A stretch of 64,000 nucleotides of DNA from Mya arenaria. Taxonomy: Eukaryota > Mollusca > Bivalvia > Myida > Myidae. Shown here piece after piece: positions 35,841-48,250 of this stretch. The translations under genes and the position numbers were made by a program. Location of the stretch: positions 71,228,223 through 71,292,222 of the forward strand of contig NC_069127.1 of NCBI RefSeq assembly GCF_026914265.1, written 5' to 3'. Position 1 is the stretch's first letter. Each line of letters starts with the position of its first letter. The notes under the pieces are model-generated. The model did not search any database. It saw only the letters and a list, made by a program, of their open reading frames with translations, and had not been told where the DNA came from.

Positions 35841-36635
35841 TCGCAAAAATATTCATAACACCAGCAATGAAAGAATAAATTTGTTAAAAAAGTTGTTAGT
35901 TACTTCAATGATAACATGTAAGGTATTCATATGATAAAAATACATTATTGTTGACAATAGTGTTACATGTGAATTTGTTTTGTTTTATTGTGAACACACT
36001 TTACTATAATGAGTAAATAGAACGGGAATTAAAAAAAGACTTTACATTATATTCTGGAAATATTCTTTCGAATGACATTTGCATAACACCCAATTCAGCT
36101 TAATGTTTTTTCGCTGCTCGCCAAAGGAGATTATTGCGTAGGATGTTGAGAAACATATAAGAAATTGTTTTAATACCGTGTAACCAACATCTATTCGGGG
36201 AAACTCACTTTACTGTTATAAGTAACTCGATCGGGGATAATAAAGACTACATTTCGTGAGAAAAATCGTGGAATTTATTCTTTCGAATTGCATTTGCAAA
36301 ACAACAATTAAGCGTAATATTAGTTTTTCCAAGGGAAATTACTGCGTAGGAGGTTGAGAAACATATAGGGAAATGTAATAGTACCCTGTAACCTTTATCT
36401 ACTCGTGGAGATATTGTTGTAATAAGTCAATATTTTCGAAAAAACAATATTCTGGGCAGTAAAAATCTAATACTTCGATATCAATTAAAGTATCGATTTT
36501 TTATGAAACACACTGTCCATTTTATCGTGCAGCGTGCAAAATATCGAAAGCATTCTTCTGCAAATGATGAACTTGTCCCTAATTAAGTTGAAGCTATATT
36601 TTAGACAAAATCAATAATACCTTCTAGACGCCAAC
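35841..36635. repeat. Diverged tandem duplication, otherwise unassigned
   Basis: Two related blocks of roughly 200 bp (about 36050-36230 and 36275-36420) share ATTCTTTCGAATGACATTTG, AGGATGTTGAGAAACATAT and CTGTAACC..TATCTACTCG-type sequence, in the same order. No coding signal. Confidence 0.5.
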
Positions 36636-36639
36636 TAAT

Positions 36640-39600
36640 AACCACGAACAGTTGCCATTTCAGTTGGTACTTTTCAAATAATCGTTACTTAACTTAGCAG
36701 CACAGTTACCATGCACATGCTCCCGATGTTAGGGTTTCCGTGGGTTCTTGAGGATATCATTCCAGTGGCAGTGATCCCTTTCTGTTCCCTATTTTCGTGT
36801 GAGCATCTAGCAGCACCCCATGATTTCGTTCGATCTAAAGCTTTTATATTGTATATGATGATCTAGAGGATATTTGTTTGTTCATTTTAGTGTAAGATCG
36901 TATCTTATTTGAGGAGTGGCATAGATAAACATGCTTTCACGATTGGCATATACCCCTTTCTTCAAAAGATATGTTTCAACGTCGCTACTCCCGGCACACT
37001 CCTCGAGTAAAGTTTTGACAGCTAATGACGCAGCTGTCATTTCTATTTCCGGTCCGTGAAGAAGTAGTTTTCAGAAATTATTTTTATAGTTTATTATTTA
37101 CTCGTGTTGTAGTGTAAACATTTTATGAACATTCATGTTAACGTCCGTTTTTTTTTTTAAATATTTTGACCATTTACTTGTTCAAAAATAAAAAAGTTTT
37201 GATTTGAACAAGTGAACTAACTACCCTTGATTTAAAGTAGTTTTTTAAGTAGATATTTTCACTCCTAGTTTGCAGTGAAAATATAAATTTGATATCTTCC
37301 TTGTTGTTATTTCACTAATAAAACTCTATGTTTCATCCAAAAGCTTGATGGCAAAGACTAATCGCCAAGTTAGTGCTAGTGTTTATGTGATTATAAATTA
37401 AAGAGGACATTCTGTGAAGGATCGACATCATATGCGAGGAACTAGGTAGCCCGAACACGAAAACGGTATCTGTAAAGGTTATCGTACGTTTTTGTTATAA
37501 TAAGTTGGTTATCCCATCGTTAGGCGGGAAAGATTTTTTGATGCATGTGTTGTATGTTTGCGGTGTATGTATTTGTGTATGCCATGTTGATAAGCGTGTG
37601 TCTCTAGGTAATTGATGTATTTGTGTATGACATGTTGATAAGCGTGTGGCTCTAGGTAATTGTCGTTTTGACCGTTGTCTTGTATCTTTAAACTGGATTT
37701 ATTTGTTGATATTTGACCACTATTTGTGTTCCTATAGCTATAATTGAATTTTTGACGTAATACTTGAAAGTAAAATGTGCTGACCTGTTCAAACTGTTGG
37801 TTCGCTGTATACGTAGTGATCCTTATAAATGAGTGTATGACCTTGTATTTTATTAAAAATCATACCGTTGAAACTATCCTCGGTATATATACAATGTCAC
37901 TATCAAACACTTGTTTTAAATATCTCAATTTGATAGAATAGCTTAGAACAAATTTGCTTTGAATCGTACTTGCGTCATATTACGCGATATCATATTTACA
38001 GTTCCTGAGACAGCAAAAGTTTTCAAATTGAGTTATAAAATATTAATGACCTTGCATCATTCCAGGAAATCAAGCGATGTTTGTTGATTGAACTTAATAT
38101 ATGAAATAAAATATGAACCACTTTAACATTCGAAATTATAACTGTTTGCCAGACATTGGGTATTCCCACTTCAACTTAATGAAAATAATTGATCATGAGA
38201 ATTGCTAGCAAAGGCTATTCTGAATATTTAAGTGTGAGTAATGATATTAAACCGATACAAGTATCAATTAACAATGGGATACTAGTAATACTATATTAAC
38301 AAGCAATGTTAACAACCATGATTGCCATACGTCTATTGTGTACTATTGTCATCTGATTGTTTTCAACACAATACTTATTTTTTCCGAGTATCGGATGCCT
38401 CTGTCGTTTCAAAGTCAGATAAACTACTCAGATATTTTTCCCACCAAAAGCTGAATTAACATTTTCCAAAGACGATTCGTGTTGTAGTTGTGAATTGTGT
38501 GTTTTCTTTTTTGCATTGATTTTCTTGTTTGGTATTTGTATTGTCCTGATTACAGTTCTTTCAATCAGGATCTGGGTTAAATTTTAGTCTTCTAGGCATG
38601 ACCCTGTTCCTTTTATTGTTTGATGTTGTAGCTTTCATTGTATTTCATTGTTTAAGTGTTAATTAAATTTGGTCCGTGACCAAGACCGTATATAATGCAA
38701 TGTTTATTTATCATGTAATATTCTGACAACAATACAGGTTAGATAAAATTTTGCTACAGAGCAATACAAACATAACAACTACAAGGAAAAGCCCAGAAAA
38801 AAAATTGTCCAAGCGACAATAAATTACAGACCCAAAAGTAAACAACATACATACACAAATACAGACACCACACACAGACCAGACACTCATCAAAATATCT
38901 TTACCGATCAATAATTGGATGTCAGTCTTGGAACGGTCAGTAAAACACGAGTTCACATGAAAACGAGTTTATTATAGGACCTTGTGTTTACTGTTTTGAG
39001 TCGTCTGTTTTAATATTCGAGTATGTAAAACGCAAATACATGTTGTTTGTTCTCTTGTCTCTGCCTTGTCTGTTGGCAATATCATACACATTGTTTTGGA
39101 ATGATTACACTACCTTAGCTTGATTCTGCAACTACATTTGGCTTAGTTTATACTTTTGCTTAATTGTATTCCCATTGATTCTGGCTCTGATATGGCTTTC
39201 ATGTTTAAACTTTATTCTTCATTGTATTCCCATTGGTTCTTTGTCTGATAAAACTCACATGTTTATACGTTATGCTTTATTGTATTTGAATTGATTTAAG
39301 CTATGATAAGGCTTAAGGCTTTCATGTTTATACTTCTTGCTTCGTTGTCTTCCCATTGAGTCTGGCTCTGATATGGCTTACATGTTTATACGTTATGCTT
39401 CATTTTCTTCCCATTGAGTCTGGCTCTGATATGGCTTACATGTTTATACGTTATGCTTCATTTTCTTCCCATTGAGTCTGACTCTGATATGGCTTACATG
39501 TTTATATGTTATGCTTCATTTTCTTCCCATTGAGTCTGGCTCTGATATGGCTTACATGTTTATACGTTATGCTTCATTTTCTTCCCATTGAGTCTGACTC

Positions 39601-41500
39601 TGATATGGCTTACATGTTTATACGTTATGCTTCATTTTCTTCCCATTGAGTCTGGCTTTGATATTGCTTACATGTTTATACGTTATGCTTCATTTTCTTC
39701 CCATTGAGTCTGACTCTGATATGGCTTACATGTTTATACGTTATGCTTCATTTTCTTCCCATTGAGTCTGGCTCTGATATGGCTTACATGTTTATACGTT
39801 ATGCTTCATTTTCTTCCCATTGAGTCTGACTCTGATATGGCTTACATGTTTATACGTTATGCTTCATTTTCTTCCCATTGAGTCTGACTCTGATATTGCT
39901 TACATGTTTATTCGTTATGCTTCATTTTCTTCCCATTGAGTCTGGCTCTGATATGGCTTACATGTTTATACGTTATGCTTCATTTTCTTCCCATTGAGTC
40001 TGGCTCTGATATGGCTTACATGTTTATACGTTATGCTTCATTTTCTTCCCATTGAGTCTGACTCTGATATGGCTTACATGTTTATACGTTATGCTTCATT
40101 TTCTTCCCATTGAGCCTGGCTCTGATATGGCTTACATGTTTATTCGTTATGCTTCATTTTCTTCCCATTGAGTCTGACTCTGATATGGCTTACATGTTTA
40201 TACGTTATGCTTCATTTTCTTCCCATTGAGTCTGACTCTGATATGGCTTACATGTTTATTCGTTATGCTTCATTTTCTTCCCATTGAGTCTGGCTCTGAT
40301 ATGGCTTACATGTTTATACGTTATGCTTCATTTTCTTCCCATTGAGTCTGGCTCTGATATGGCTTACATGTTTATACGTTATGCTTCATTTTCTTCCCAT
40401 TGAGTCTGACTCTGATATGGCTTACATGTTTATACGTTATGCTTCATTTTCTTCCCATTGAGCCTGGCTCTGATATGGCTTACATGTTTATTCGTTATGC
40501 TTCATTTTCTTCCCATTGAGTCTGACTCTGATATGGCTTACATGTTTATACGTTATGCTTCATTTTCTTCCCATTGAGTCTGCCTCTGATATGGCTTACA
40601 TGTTTATACGTTATGCTTCATTTTCTTCCCATTGAGTCTGACTCTGATATGGCTTACATGTTTATACGTTATGCTTCATTTTCTTCCCATTGAGTCTGGC
40701 TCTGATATGGCTTACATGTTTATACGTTATGCTTCATTTTCTTCCCATTGAATCTGGCTCTGATATTGCTTACATGTTTATACGTTATGCTTCATTTTCT
40801 TCCCATTGAGTCTGGCTCTGATATGGCTTACATGTTTATACGTTATGCTTCATTTTCTTCCCATTGAGTCTGCCTCTGATATGGCTTACATGTTTATACG
40901 TTATGCTTCATTTTCTTCCCATTGAGTCTGGCTCTGATATGGCTTACATGTTTATACGTTATGCTTCATTTTCTTCCCATTGAGTCTGGCTCTGATATTG
41001 CTTACATGTTTATACGTTATGCTTCATTTTCTTCCCATTGAATCTGGCTCTGATATGGCTTACATGTTTATACGTTATGCTTCATTTTCGTCCCTTTGAT
41101 TCTGGCTTTGATATGGCTCATATTTTTTACTTTATGCTTCATTGACTTCCAATTGATTCTGGCTCAGATAAGACTTAAATGTAAGTGTTTATAGTTTATA
41201 CTTGATTTTCCTCACATTACTTCTTGCTTAGACGTTGGTACATATGTGAGGTTTTGGTACTATAAGTAGTTTAATCCCCCGTTAACACCCTGTTTTATTG
41301 CCCAGTCTACTTTAGTAACCCAAAAATATTTAATGCACATATATGCCACATCTACCTTTGTTGTATAGTGACATTTTGTGATTCGTTGAGTGTCCGTTAT
41401 GCCTTGGACCTTGTTCCTCTAAACAAGATTTTGGCTACCCAGGACTTGTTCCTTTTGTTGTCGTTGTAATTTTTGATTGTATCTATAAAAATGTACGCCT
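36640..41500 (+). mobile_element. Large non-coding element, copy 2
   Basis: Plus-strand counterpart of 5860-9220, with the same block order from GGTTCTTGAG..GGCAGTGATCCCTTTC (36750) to CCTCTAAACAAGATTTTGGC and CTTGTTCC (41405-41450). It is about 1.5 kb longer, almost entirely because the tandem core has expanded. Inner arms at about 37500-37680 and 38780-38925 are inverted relatives, as in copy 1; a 49-bp direct duplication lies at about 37568-37665. No open frame of note. Structure (unique flanks around a tandem-repeat core, no coding) recalls non-autonomous bivalve elements such as the pearl type, but the sequence relationship is untested. Confidence 0.8.
39339..41078 (+). repeat. 58-bp minisatellite, 30 exact-length units
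   Basis: Unit: GCTTCATTTTCTTCCCATTG, then AGTCTGGCTCTGATATGG, then CTTACATGTTTATACGTTAT. Unit starts fall every 58 bases with no length change across 1740 bp. Variation is confined to a few sites (GGCTCTG, GACTCTG or GCCTCTG; ATGG or ATTG; TATACG or TATTCG; AGTCTG, AGCCTG or AATCTG). Diverged 58-62 bp relatives flank it at about 39170-39338 and 41079-41210. It is the core of element copy 2. Confidence 0.97.
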
Positions 41501-41548
41501 CGGATTGCTTTCAAACTGAATTAAACAAAAACACGCTCAGGTAGTCAG

Positions 41549-41744
<196 letters not shown>

Positions 41745-42925
41745 TACAAAACTTATATAGCGCCCTTTTCATATACAATGAATCTTACTTTCAAATACCA
41801 CAGACTAACTTCTCAGGATAAACCTGGATATCATACACAGCAACACATAGAACAAGAATATGAAAACGAGTTGATTTGTCCGGTTAAATGACATTAAATT
41901 TATTAAGATTTCTAGCTACCGTTTGGTTAGCCTTTAAAGATACTCAAAATTGCAAACGTTGAACGTCCATCTATATAATTCAACATCGTAATGTCGATAA
42001 GTGGGTAGTCCCTTGAGGGTGCAGTATGAATTGTACGTCATGCACATTTGTAAAGAATAATGTAAATCATATTTTGATTTACAACCAGTTGCAATACCCA
42101 TGGAGTAATTTAAATGATTTAAACTTCCACCTTCGATGCTTTTGTACTGGAACACTGGTAATAAACCTTCATTCGAATTAATAGTACTCTTCTCGAACAA
42201 TTAAGGCATAACGATTCATCGCTTTATGAGACGGAAATGATTTAACCAAAATAAGGTTTGTATTTTAGATTATCATAGTTATGCATGGAACATGTTATTC
42301 CCTGAAAGACAAAGAAATTGTTTTTGAATGAGAAATGTGTCAAATCATTTCGCGTATTGCAGCGCGCATAATTATAGTTTTTAGTATATTTCTTAAAGTC
42401 TCAATAATAATTGGAACCAGATTTCAGAAACAACACAAAGGGGTTGCAAGACTTTCGCCCCACCATATGACGTATTGTCGTAGTTTGTTTTATCGCCACT
42501 CCATTTGGCGTATTGTGGTTTGGCAGAAATCAGCTAGAATTCAACCAAGACAAGCGTTGATATCATGTTCACAGAACTAATATGCACAGAAAACCAATGC
42601 ATATATAAGTATTATATCGGTATGCATTAGAAACCGTTCCAGGTTTCTAAAGCATTTTTTGCAGAATATGGTAAAACGCAGTTTTGATACTTTTGAGTCT
42701 TTAATTTATTGTTATAAGATGCTCTGGATCCTCTCGAACCCCGTGGTGCAGTGGTAAGCGCTCAAAGACATTGTCAGGATATACAACATGTCGCCCGCGT
42801 CAGCAGACGTGTATCGCAAGACAAAGGATGTCTCGGCATGTAGCAAACTCAGCATTTCCAATGATATCATTCCGCAGTGATACAATATATGGCACTGAAG
42901 CCAATACATGATACAGAATATGAGT
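41745..42925. other. Intergenic with repeat fragments
   Basis: 42440-42545 shares ATTGTCG..TTTT..CGCCA and GGCAGAAATCAGC with family F. At 42735-42765 the sequence CCCCGTGGTGCAGTGGTAAG resembles the A-box end of a tRNA-derived SINE, without a B box. Nothing else recognised. Confidence 0.45.
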
Positions 42926-42929
42926 GCAA

Positions 42930-43290
42930 TTTTAAAACACAACATCGTTAAACGACACCAGAGGACAGTTCAAATGTTTTCTTTCTTTCTTGCCACTTAC
43001 ACTTCCTTTTATTATCATGTTATACGCAAAAGGGTAAGTAGACTGGGTATATTATACATAGCATAGGTAAATAGACTGAATAGAATTGTCATGAACAGAC
43101 TGTACAAAGGCCAGTGTTGTCTCAAAATATCAAGGTCGTCATATCCGACTACAAGGATACAATGGATTTCAGGTAAACTATTTACGTGTGGATAAGCACA
43201 TGTGGAGCAAAATCATAATGATTTAATTGTCTTTTTCTTATCACCAGTTCCCCTTTGTTAAGCTCCGTTCGTAACTGATTTAGCTTAGAA
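42930..43290 (+). repeat. Family D copy 3
   Basis: TTAAACGACACCAGAGGACA, CTTTTATTATCATGTTATAC and GCAAAAGGGTAAG match the copies at 9240 and 22960; the 3' part is more diverged. Confidence 0.6.
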
Positions 43291-43840
43291 TGGGAATTTT
43301 AATCATAATTTTAATGCTTAAATGGTGGAATTCATACATATTTTGTGTAACAGCCTTAGGGGCTCAAATCGGAAAATTTAATGGGTCAAACATCGGCCAA
43401 AAAACCGTAACAAACGCAATTGCGAAAGCATTGAACACAATTATCCGTTCTTTTATCTTTAGATTCTAGACACATTGACATGTTGCACTGTGTCGTGTTT
43501 ATAAACCTTAACCACGATGTTTGATTTTTTGGGTACTTTTTTCCGCCATTTTTCTTTGATTTTCTTAGAGCATCTAAAACTCTACTTTTATGCACATTAG
43601 TAGAAACAAAACTTTTCGTGTTTTACTCATCATTTTATACAACTGAATCATATTTTTCGTTCATCTTCAAATCATATTGGTTTTTTATATCAAAGATCAG
43701 AGACCTTTTTTCATATTATATTTATAATAATATATTGAGTTCAATGACTTCCGAATTACATACATCTATATTATTATATTTTATTACAGTCTCCTCAGCC
43801 TTATAATTGAAAATTATTATTTTGTTTTAAGTATATTATT
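43291..43840. other. Intergenic, nothing recognised
   Basis: Two short frames (69 codons minus, 62 codons plus) without domain support. Confidence 0.4.
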
Positions 43841-43844
43841 ATTT

Positions 43845-44180
43845 ATTATTATTAAGTTTCCCGAAGTTAAAGCATTCTTTGATAAGATTTACCCTTTTTT
43901 CTTGATCCTGGATTGTGCGGATAAAAGTGAGGTTGTGCACGCAGACTTGTTTAACGGCCAGTAAATTTACATTTAACTGACCGTTCCGTTAATTCTTGAT
44001 AGACACACCTTGTTATTTTTTATAAAGTATATATGCACTGTGTTGTCTGTGGAGTTTTGTGCTGTTGTTCTATGTTTCTTGTTTTTTTTTGTGTGTTCTA
44101 TAGCGTTTACCTTGTGCCATTAAACGGGGTTTATGTTTAAACTTTTGGCAACTGAGCTTGTTTCCTTAGTTTTTCATATA
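43845..44180 (+). repeat. Family S copy
   Basis: Among the fullest copies: TTTGATAAGATTTACCC, GAGGTTGTGCACG, TTTACATTTAACTGACCGTT, TGGAGTTTTGTGCTGTTGTT, CCATTAAACGGGGTTTATG. Confidence 0.85.
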
Positions 44181-46305
44181 AATATCAAACATTTTGCCTT
44201 ATCAGTATAGCAACGGGTTTGCGAACAAATACATCATAAATTGTTCGACCTTTCAGGCGTGCCATTGGATTGATTGCAAAACAATTTGATTGATCAACGA
44301 AAGGAATAAACAGATCAATTCCCCCTAGTCTAATTGAATTAATTTCATAGAAGCAACAATGATTTTCATTAATCTTCATATTGCAACATATCAATAGCAC
44401 GTTTGCTTAGACCTTTTATACGGTAGAGCTCAGAAAAAGCCACTGTAACTCTGAATGGATTTTATGACAGATCACAGAATATTTAATTGTATTGTGCAGA
44501 TATGTTTCAATGGATCAGATATGCACACAACAATGTGATATACTATGATAGTTAAAACCTGGAAGAGTTTGAATTATCAAATGACTTGCGATTAAAAGGG
44601 AGGAACTAAGCGTTCTATACCAGAGTAAGAGAAACTACAACAAAGCGGAATAGATATGTAGAACGGAAAATACAGAACAGCAATCCTTTTATTTTATTGA
44701 AGTAAAAAAGACTGGAATTAGATTTCTTTTATACAAACATATTTAGCATGAAGCTATGTGAGAGAACACATCAGCTTTTCTGATAAAGTCACGAATTAAA
44801 CAACTGTGATTTCAACTCCTCTCAACACTAATTTCCTATCTGACAGTCCCAGTTTTATGTTTAATAACAGCGGTACTTTACGCATAGTACGGAACAAAAA
44901 ACATTAAAAAAATAATAATAATAAAACCTAAGTCAGAAAAGGTGGTGTATTGTAATGAGCTTTATTGAAATTATATCATGTTGTGCTTTATATCTCAATC
45001 TTTATGAACTCGTTTTATGACCGTATAAGTATTGATGATTCGGTCAAATGTCCGAAGTACATTTATTCGCTGTTCTAGTTGTGTGTAAAAATGCTGACCT
45101 AGACAGAGATTGCGTCAAAAGTTGTAACGCAAAATAAACATATGTTCGAAATACCAGTCCGTTGTCTGTTAAACATACATATGTCAAAGAACAAGGACAA
45201 CCATGGTGGCAAAAATCTCAATTTCGATAGAACCTCAAAATGTTATGTCTATGTCTTAAAATTAATATCAGCCGTGTTTGTTTATCACATTATCGTGTAA
45301 GAGTGTCCAGCATTTGCTTTATTGTCTTGGTATTAGTGTGTAATCTGCGAATATCGTGACAACATTTGTTAATAAACTGTAATCAAAGTAAATTATTGGC
45401 ACTGCACGATTCTTTTGTACTGTATTTTTACAAGTTTGTATTTTAAAATGACCATTTACAACGTTCATCCAATACAGTCATGCAGAAGTAATATTATATG
45501 CACCCCCGGTCACGTTCATTATAAATGCATTAGGGTGGAAAGACTTCATGTGATACAATTGAATGTGAATAGATATAGATTTGATTGTCTTCTAAATATG
45601 CCATTTCTAAAGATATATACACTGATGAAATATCTGTGTGCATAGGCGTTTTATGATTCAGAGTGTCCAATCTTTTATAATAAATGTAAATTTCCAATTA
45701 CATTTAAGAATGTCGTGAGTGTTTGTATTCATTATATTATACGGTAGAAGGAATCACACATGCAAATTTTGTCCGCTCAAATCTTGATTATCTTATGTTT
45801 CCGCTGGATAAAACTGGATATTATGTCGTTGGATACCAGTGATGTATGGTAATGCACTGCACGTAACGACGATGGTCTTTAATGACATGTAACACATTGC
45901 ATTTCTACTTGCTGAATGAGTCGGTAATGGAACTTAACCGTTTTTAAAACACCTTCTTATCGTCACAAATTATCAGCTTTGTTTGCCGAAACTACACGTT
46001 GGCATTATTCTTAGCGATAAAAATTATTTGATATGAAGTTCCATGTAACTTCATGCAGTACAGCAGAGTGATTGCTGATCGGTATATAATAGGTATTGTT
46101 CGAATATTAAATGACTAAACTAAATTTTACTTTTATGACTTATTATAATGATTTCGTTTGAAAAACGACTTTCGCGTTGAAAATGTATTGGTGTGACTTT
46201 TATTTGGTAGCATTTAATACTGTTTATATCTGTCATCAAACTCTTTATAATCTATTACAAAAGTAAACACTTCTAACATACATCTGTATAATTATATTAC
46301 ATTAA
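44181..46305. other. Intergenic, nothing firm
   Basis: 44950-45040 shares TTATATCA.GTTGTGCT.TAT and TGACCGTATA.GTAT with 49300-49370. No exon supported; the 76-codon frame at 45415-45645 is unremarkable. Confidence 0.4.
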
Positions 46306-46309
46306 CCTC

Positions 46310-46500
46310 TTCTCATACACGACCTCTAAACGCAAGCTCCACCTCCTAACGATGGTGCAAAGAAAATGAGCTGTCATAACTTCCGTGGTGGAGCTGTGCC
46401 CTATTTCCCTATGTTTATATGAACACACTTGAGTATGGTTTATATTTTATTTTATAATTTTATTTAACGGACATTTTTCGAAAATAGGATGTGGTGGCGT
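46310..46500 (+). repeat. Inverted pair, left arm
   Basis: CACGACCTCTAAACGC, AGCTCCACCTC, GGTGCAAAGAAAA.GAGCTGT, CTTCCGTGGTGGAGCTGTGC and ACGGACATTTTTCGAAAATA recur as the reverse complement at 50655-50830. Each arm contains an internal hairpin around AGCTCCACC/GGTGGAGCT. Confidence 0.85.
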
Positions 46501-47510
46501 GTAAGCACACGTCCGTCTATTGCAGGTTAGCTACCATTTCGTTCCAATATTGTGCGAACTGTGGTGCCAGAAAAGTCAATGACAATTCATTACATATACA
46601 ACTATAAATTATACCATGTATGAATTGCACGTAACCTAACGATTAAAAAGGCTCATACGATAACCCGTCAGCCAATCAAATCGCAGGAATTTCAGTAATA
46701 AGATACTTCCGGTTTGAGTTTACCAACAAGAAAAACTTGTGGTGAAAGGGGTCCGAGGAGTAACCGGAAAACAGAATAACCGGAAAACTCTTAAATGTTT
46801 ATAGGTATATACAATAGAGTATGTGAAAGGGGTTGGTGCAGCTGAGGTTCATACTTAATTGTGTTGGAGGGGAGTATAACATATGCCAACATAGTAACAT
46901 TCTTAAACAGTGGTAGGTGCTGATTTTGTCAGAAAAGTGGCCGGGTAGAGGTTTTGGGGTTACATGTGGGTAGCAATTGACCTAGTCATGGAAGAAACTA
47001 TGCTTTTGTACGCTACTGTTTCTGATAATATCACCAAAATCTATATAACATGATAAATACAATACCTCCTGTTAGTAGCACCTCCCAAATATGTTTCGTA
47101 TAAAGCTAAATTAAGATAAACATGTTTAACAACTACACATCAATGTACTATGCTGTAGTTCCCATGTATATAAACCAAACTTACAATTCTGCTATTTAAA
47201 TGTATATGATAATTTCTTTTTAATTATGCTCTTGAAAGAACTAACCATTATAAATTGGTATGTCAGCTAGTGGAACCGTGCGCGTGTTTATTGCTCTTAC
47301 ATCCAGGAAAACCATTCTCGTTCACCAGAAATACGTACCTTTCACCTGATTGACGTACGTGAGGTTAGAATTTATCACGATCGAACCTCTGATGAATGAG
47401 AATGAGGAAAACTGGTTGATGTTATTATTGTGTTCAGTGCTTAAATCCATCTTACTTTTATGTATACAAGTGTTAATCACGTGCTAAGTGTGATAATTTA
47501 ATCAGTGAGG
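46501..47510. other. Intergenic, structured patch at 47313-47406
   Basis: CATTCTCGTTCACCAG (about 47313) and CTGATGAATGAGAATG (about 47391) form a 16-bp inverted repeat with two mismatches, enclosing a second one, GAGGTT/AACCTC. No coding support. A small ACCGGAAAAC duplication lies at about 46760-46790. Confidence 0.45.
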
Positions 47511-48250
47511 ATTTTGATAGTTTTCTTGGTGTATGTCAAGGGGAATCATTATATCATTTCTTATTTTCCATGTATTTAAACGATATTGAAGATTACTTGA
47601 TTACAAATCATTTTAGTGGCGTTGATATTGGTGTTCTTAAGTTGTTCTTGTTTTTTGTATGCTGACGATACTGTTTTTTTCTGAGTCATAGGTAGGACTA
47701 TAGAAAGGAAGCTTATTGCGATAGATGGAACTAAGTGTGAATTCTGTGAAAACAAAAGTTTTATTTTTTTTAAAAAGGAAGACTGAGAAGAAATTTTAGA
47801 TTTTTGTATAATGGTCAGGAATTGGAAATAGTGAATAAATTTACTTATCTGGGTATTGTTTTTACACCTGAAGGTTCATTTTCAACGACGTTTGATACAT
47901 TTTCAGGACAGGGTGTTAATGCGATTTTTAAACTGAAGAGTTGTTTTAACTGAATACCCTACTTCGTCAATAAAGCGCAGATTAGACCTGTTTCATAAAC
48001 CAATCTTTCCAATTTTAAGCTATGGTTCGGAAGTATGGGGAGTACACAATAGTATACAATTAGTGAGATAACACCTTCATTATGGTAAAGATTTATTATG
48101 TGTTAGAACAAAGACTCAAAACATTTTGTGTATGGAGAGCTTGGTAAAACAACATTGTTAGCTTATTAACGTTCTACAAGTGAAATACGATATTGGATGA
48201 AAATTATGCCAATGGAGACTATTAGGTACGTAGGATAGTGTGTGATCAAA
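47511..48250 (+). pseudogene. Degenerate non-LTR retrotransposon reverse transcriptase
   Basis: Conceptual translation across several frames gives the C-terminal half of a LINE-type reverse transcriptase. Motifs are GVCQGESLYHFLFSMYLNDI (motif B region), then YADDTVFF with the catalytic YADD box at 47658-47669, then NSVKTKV, FLYNGQELEIVNKFTYLGIV and FTPEGSF. Further on, ILSYGSEVWG- and LCVRTKTQNILCMESLVK-like pieces correspond to the region after the polymerase core in many mollusc LINEs. Multiple stops and frame changes show it is dead and 5'-truncated. Enclosed by the inverted arms at 46310 and 50655. The clade is not determined. Confidence 0.8.

Noticed and set aside
39339..41078. Regular repeat array resembling a CRISPR
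   Set aside because: Units are directly adjacent with no variable spacers, and the DNA is clearly eukaryotic; it is a minisatellite.
42735..42765. tRNA gene suggested by GTGGTGCAGTGGTAAGCGC
   Set aside because: Only an A-box-like piece; no anticodon arm or B box follows, so at most a SINE fragment.
47383..47420. Hammerhead-ribozyme-like core CTGATGA...GGAAAAC
   Set aside because: The bases between the two motifs do not form a stem II, the base before the possible stem I is G where a cleavage-site H is required, and nothing pairs with the sequence after GAAA.
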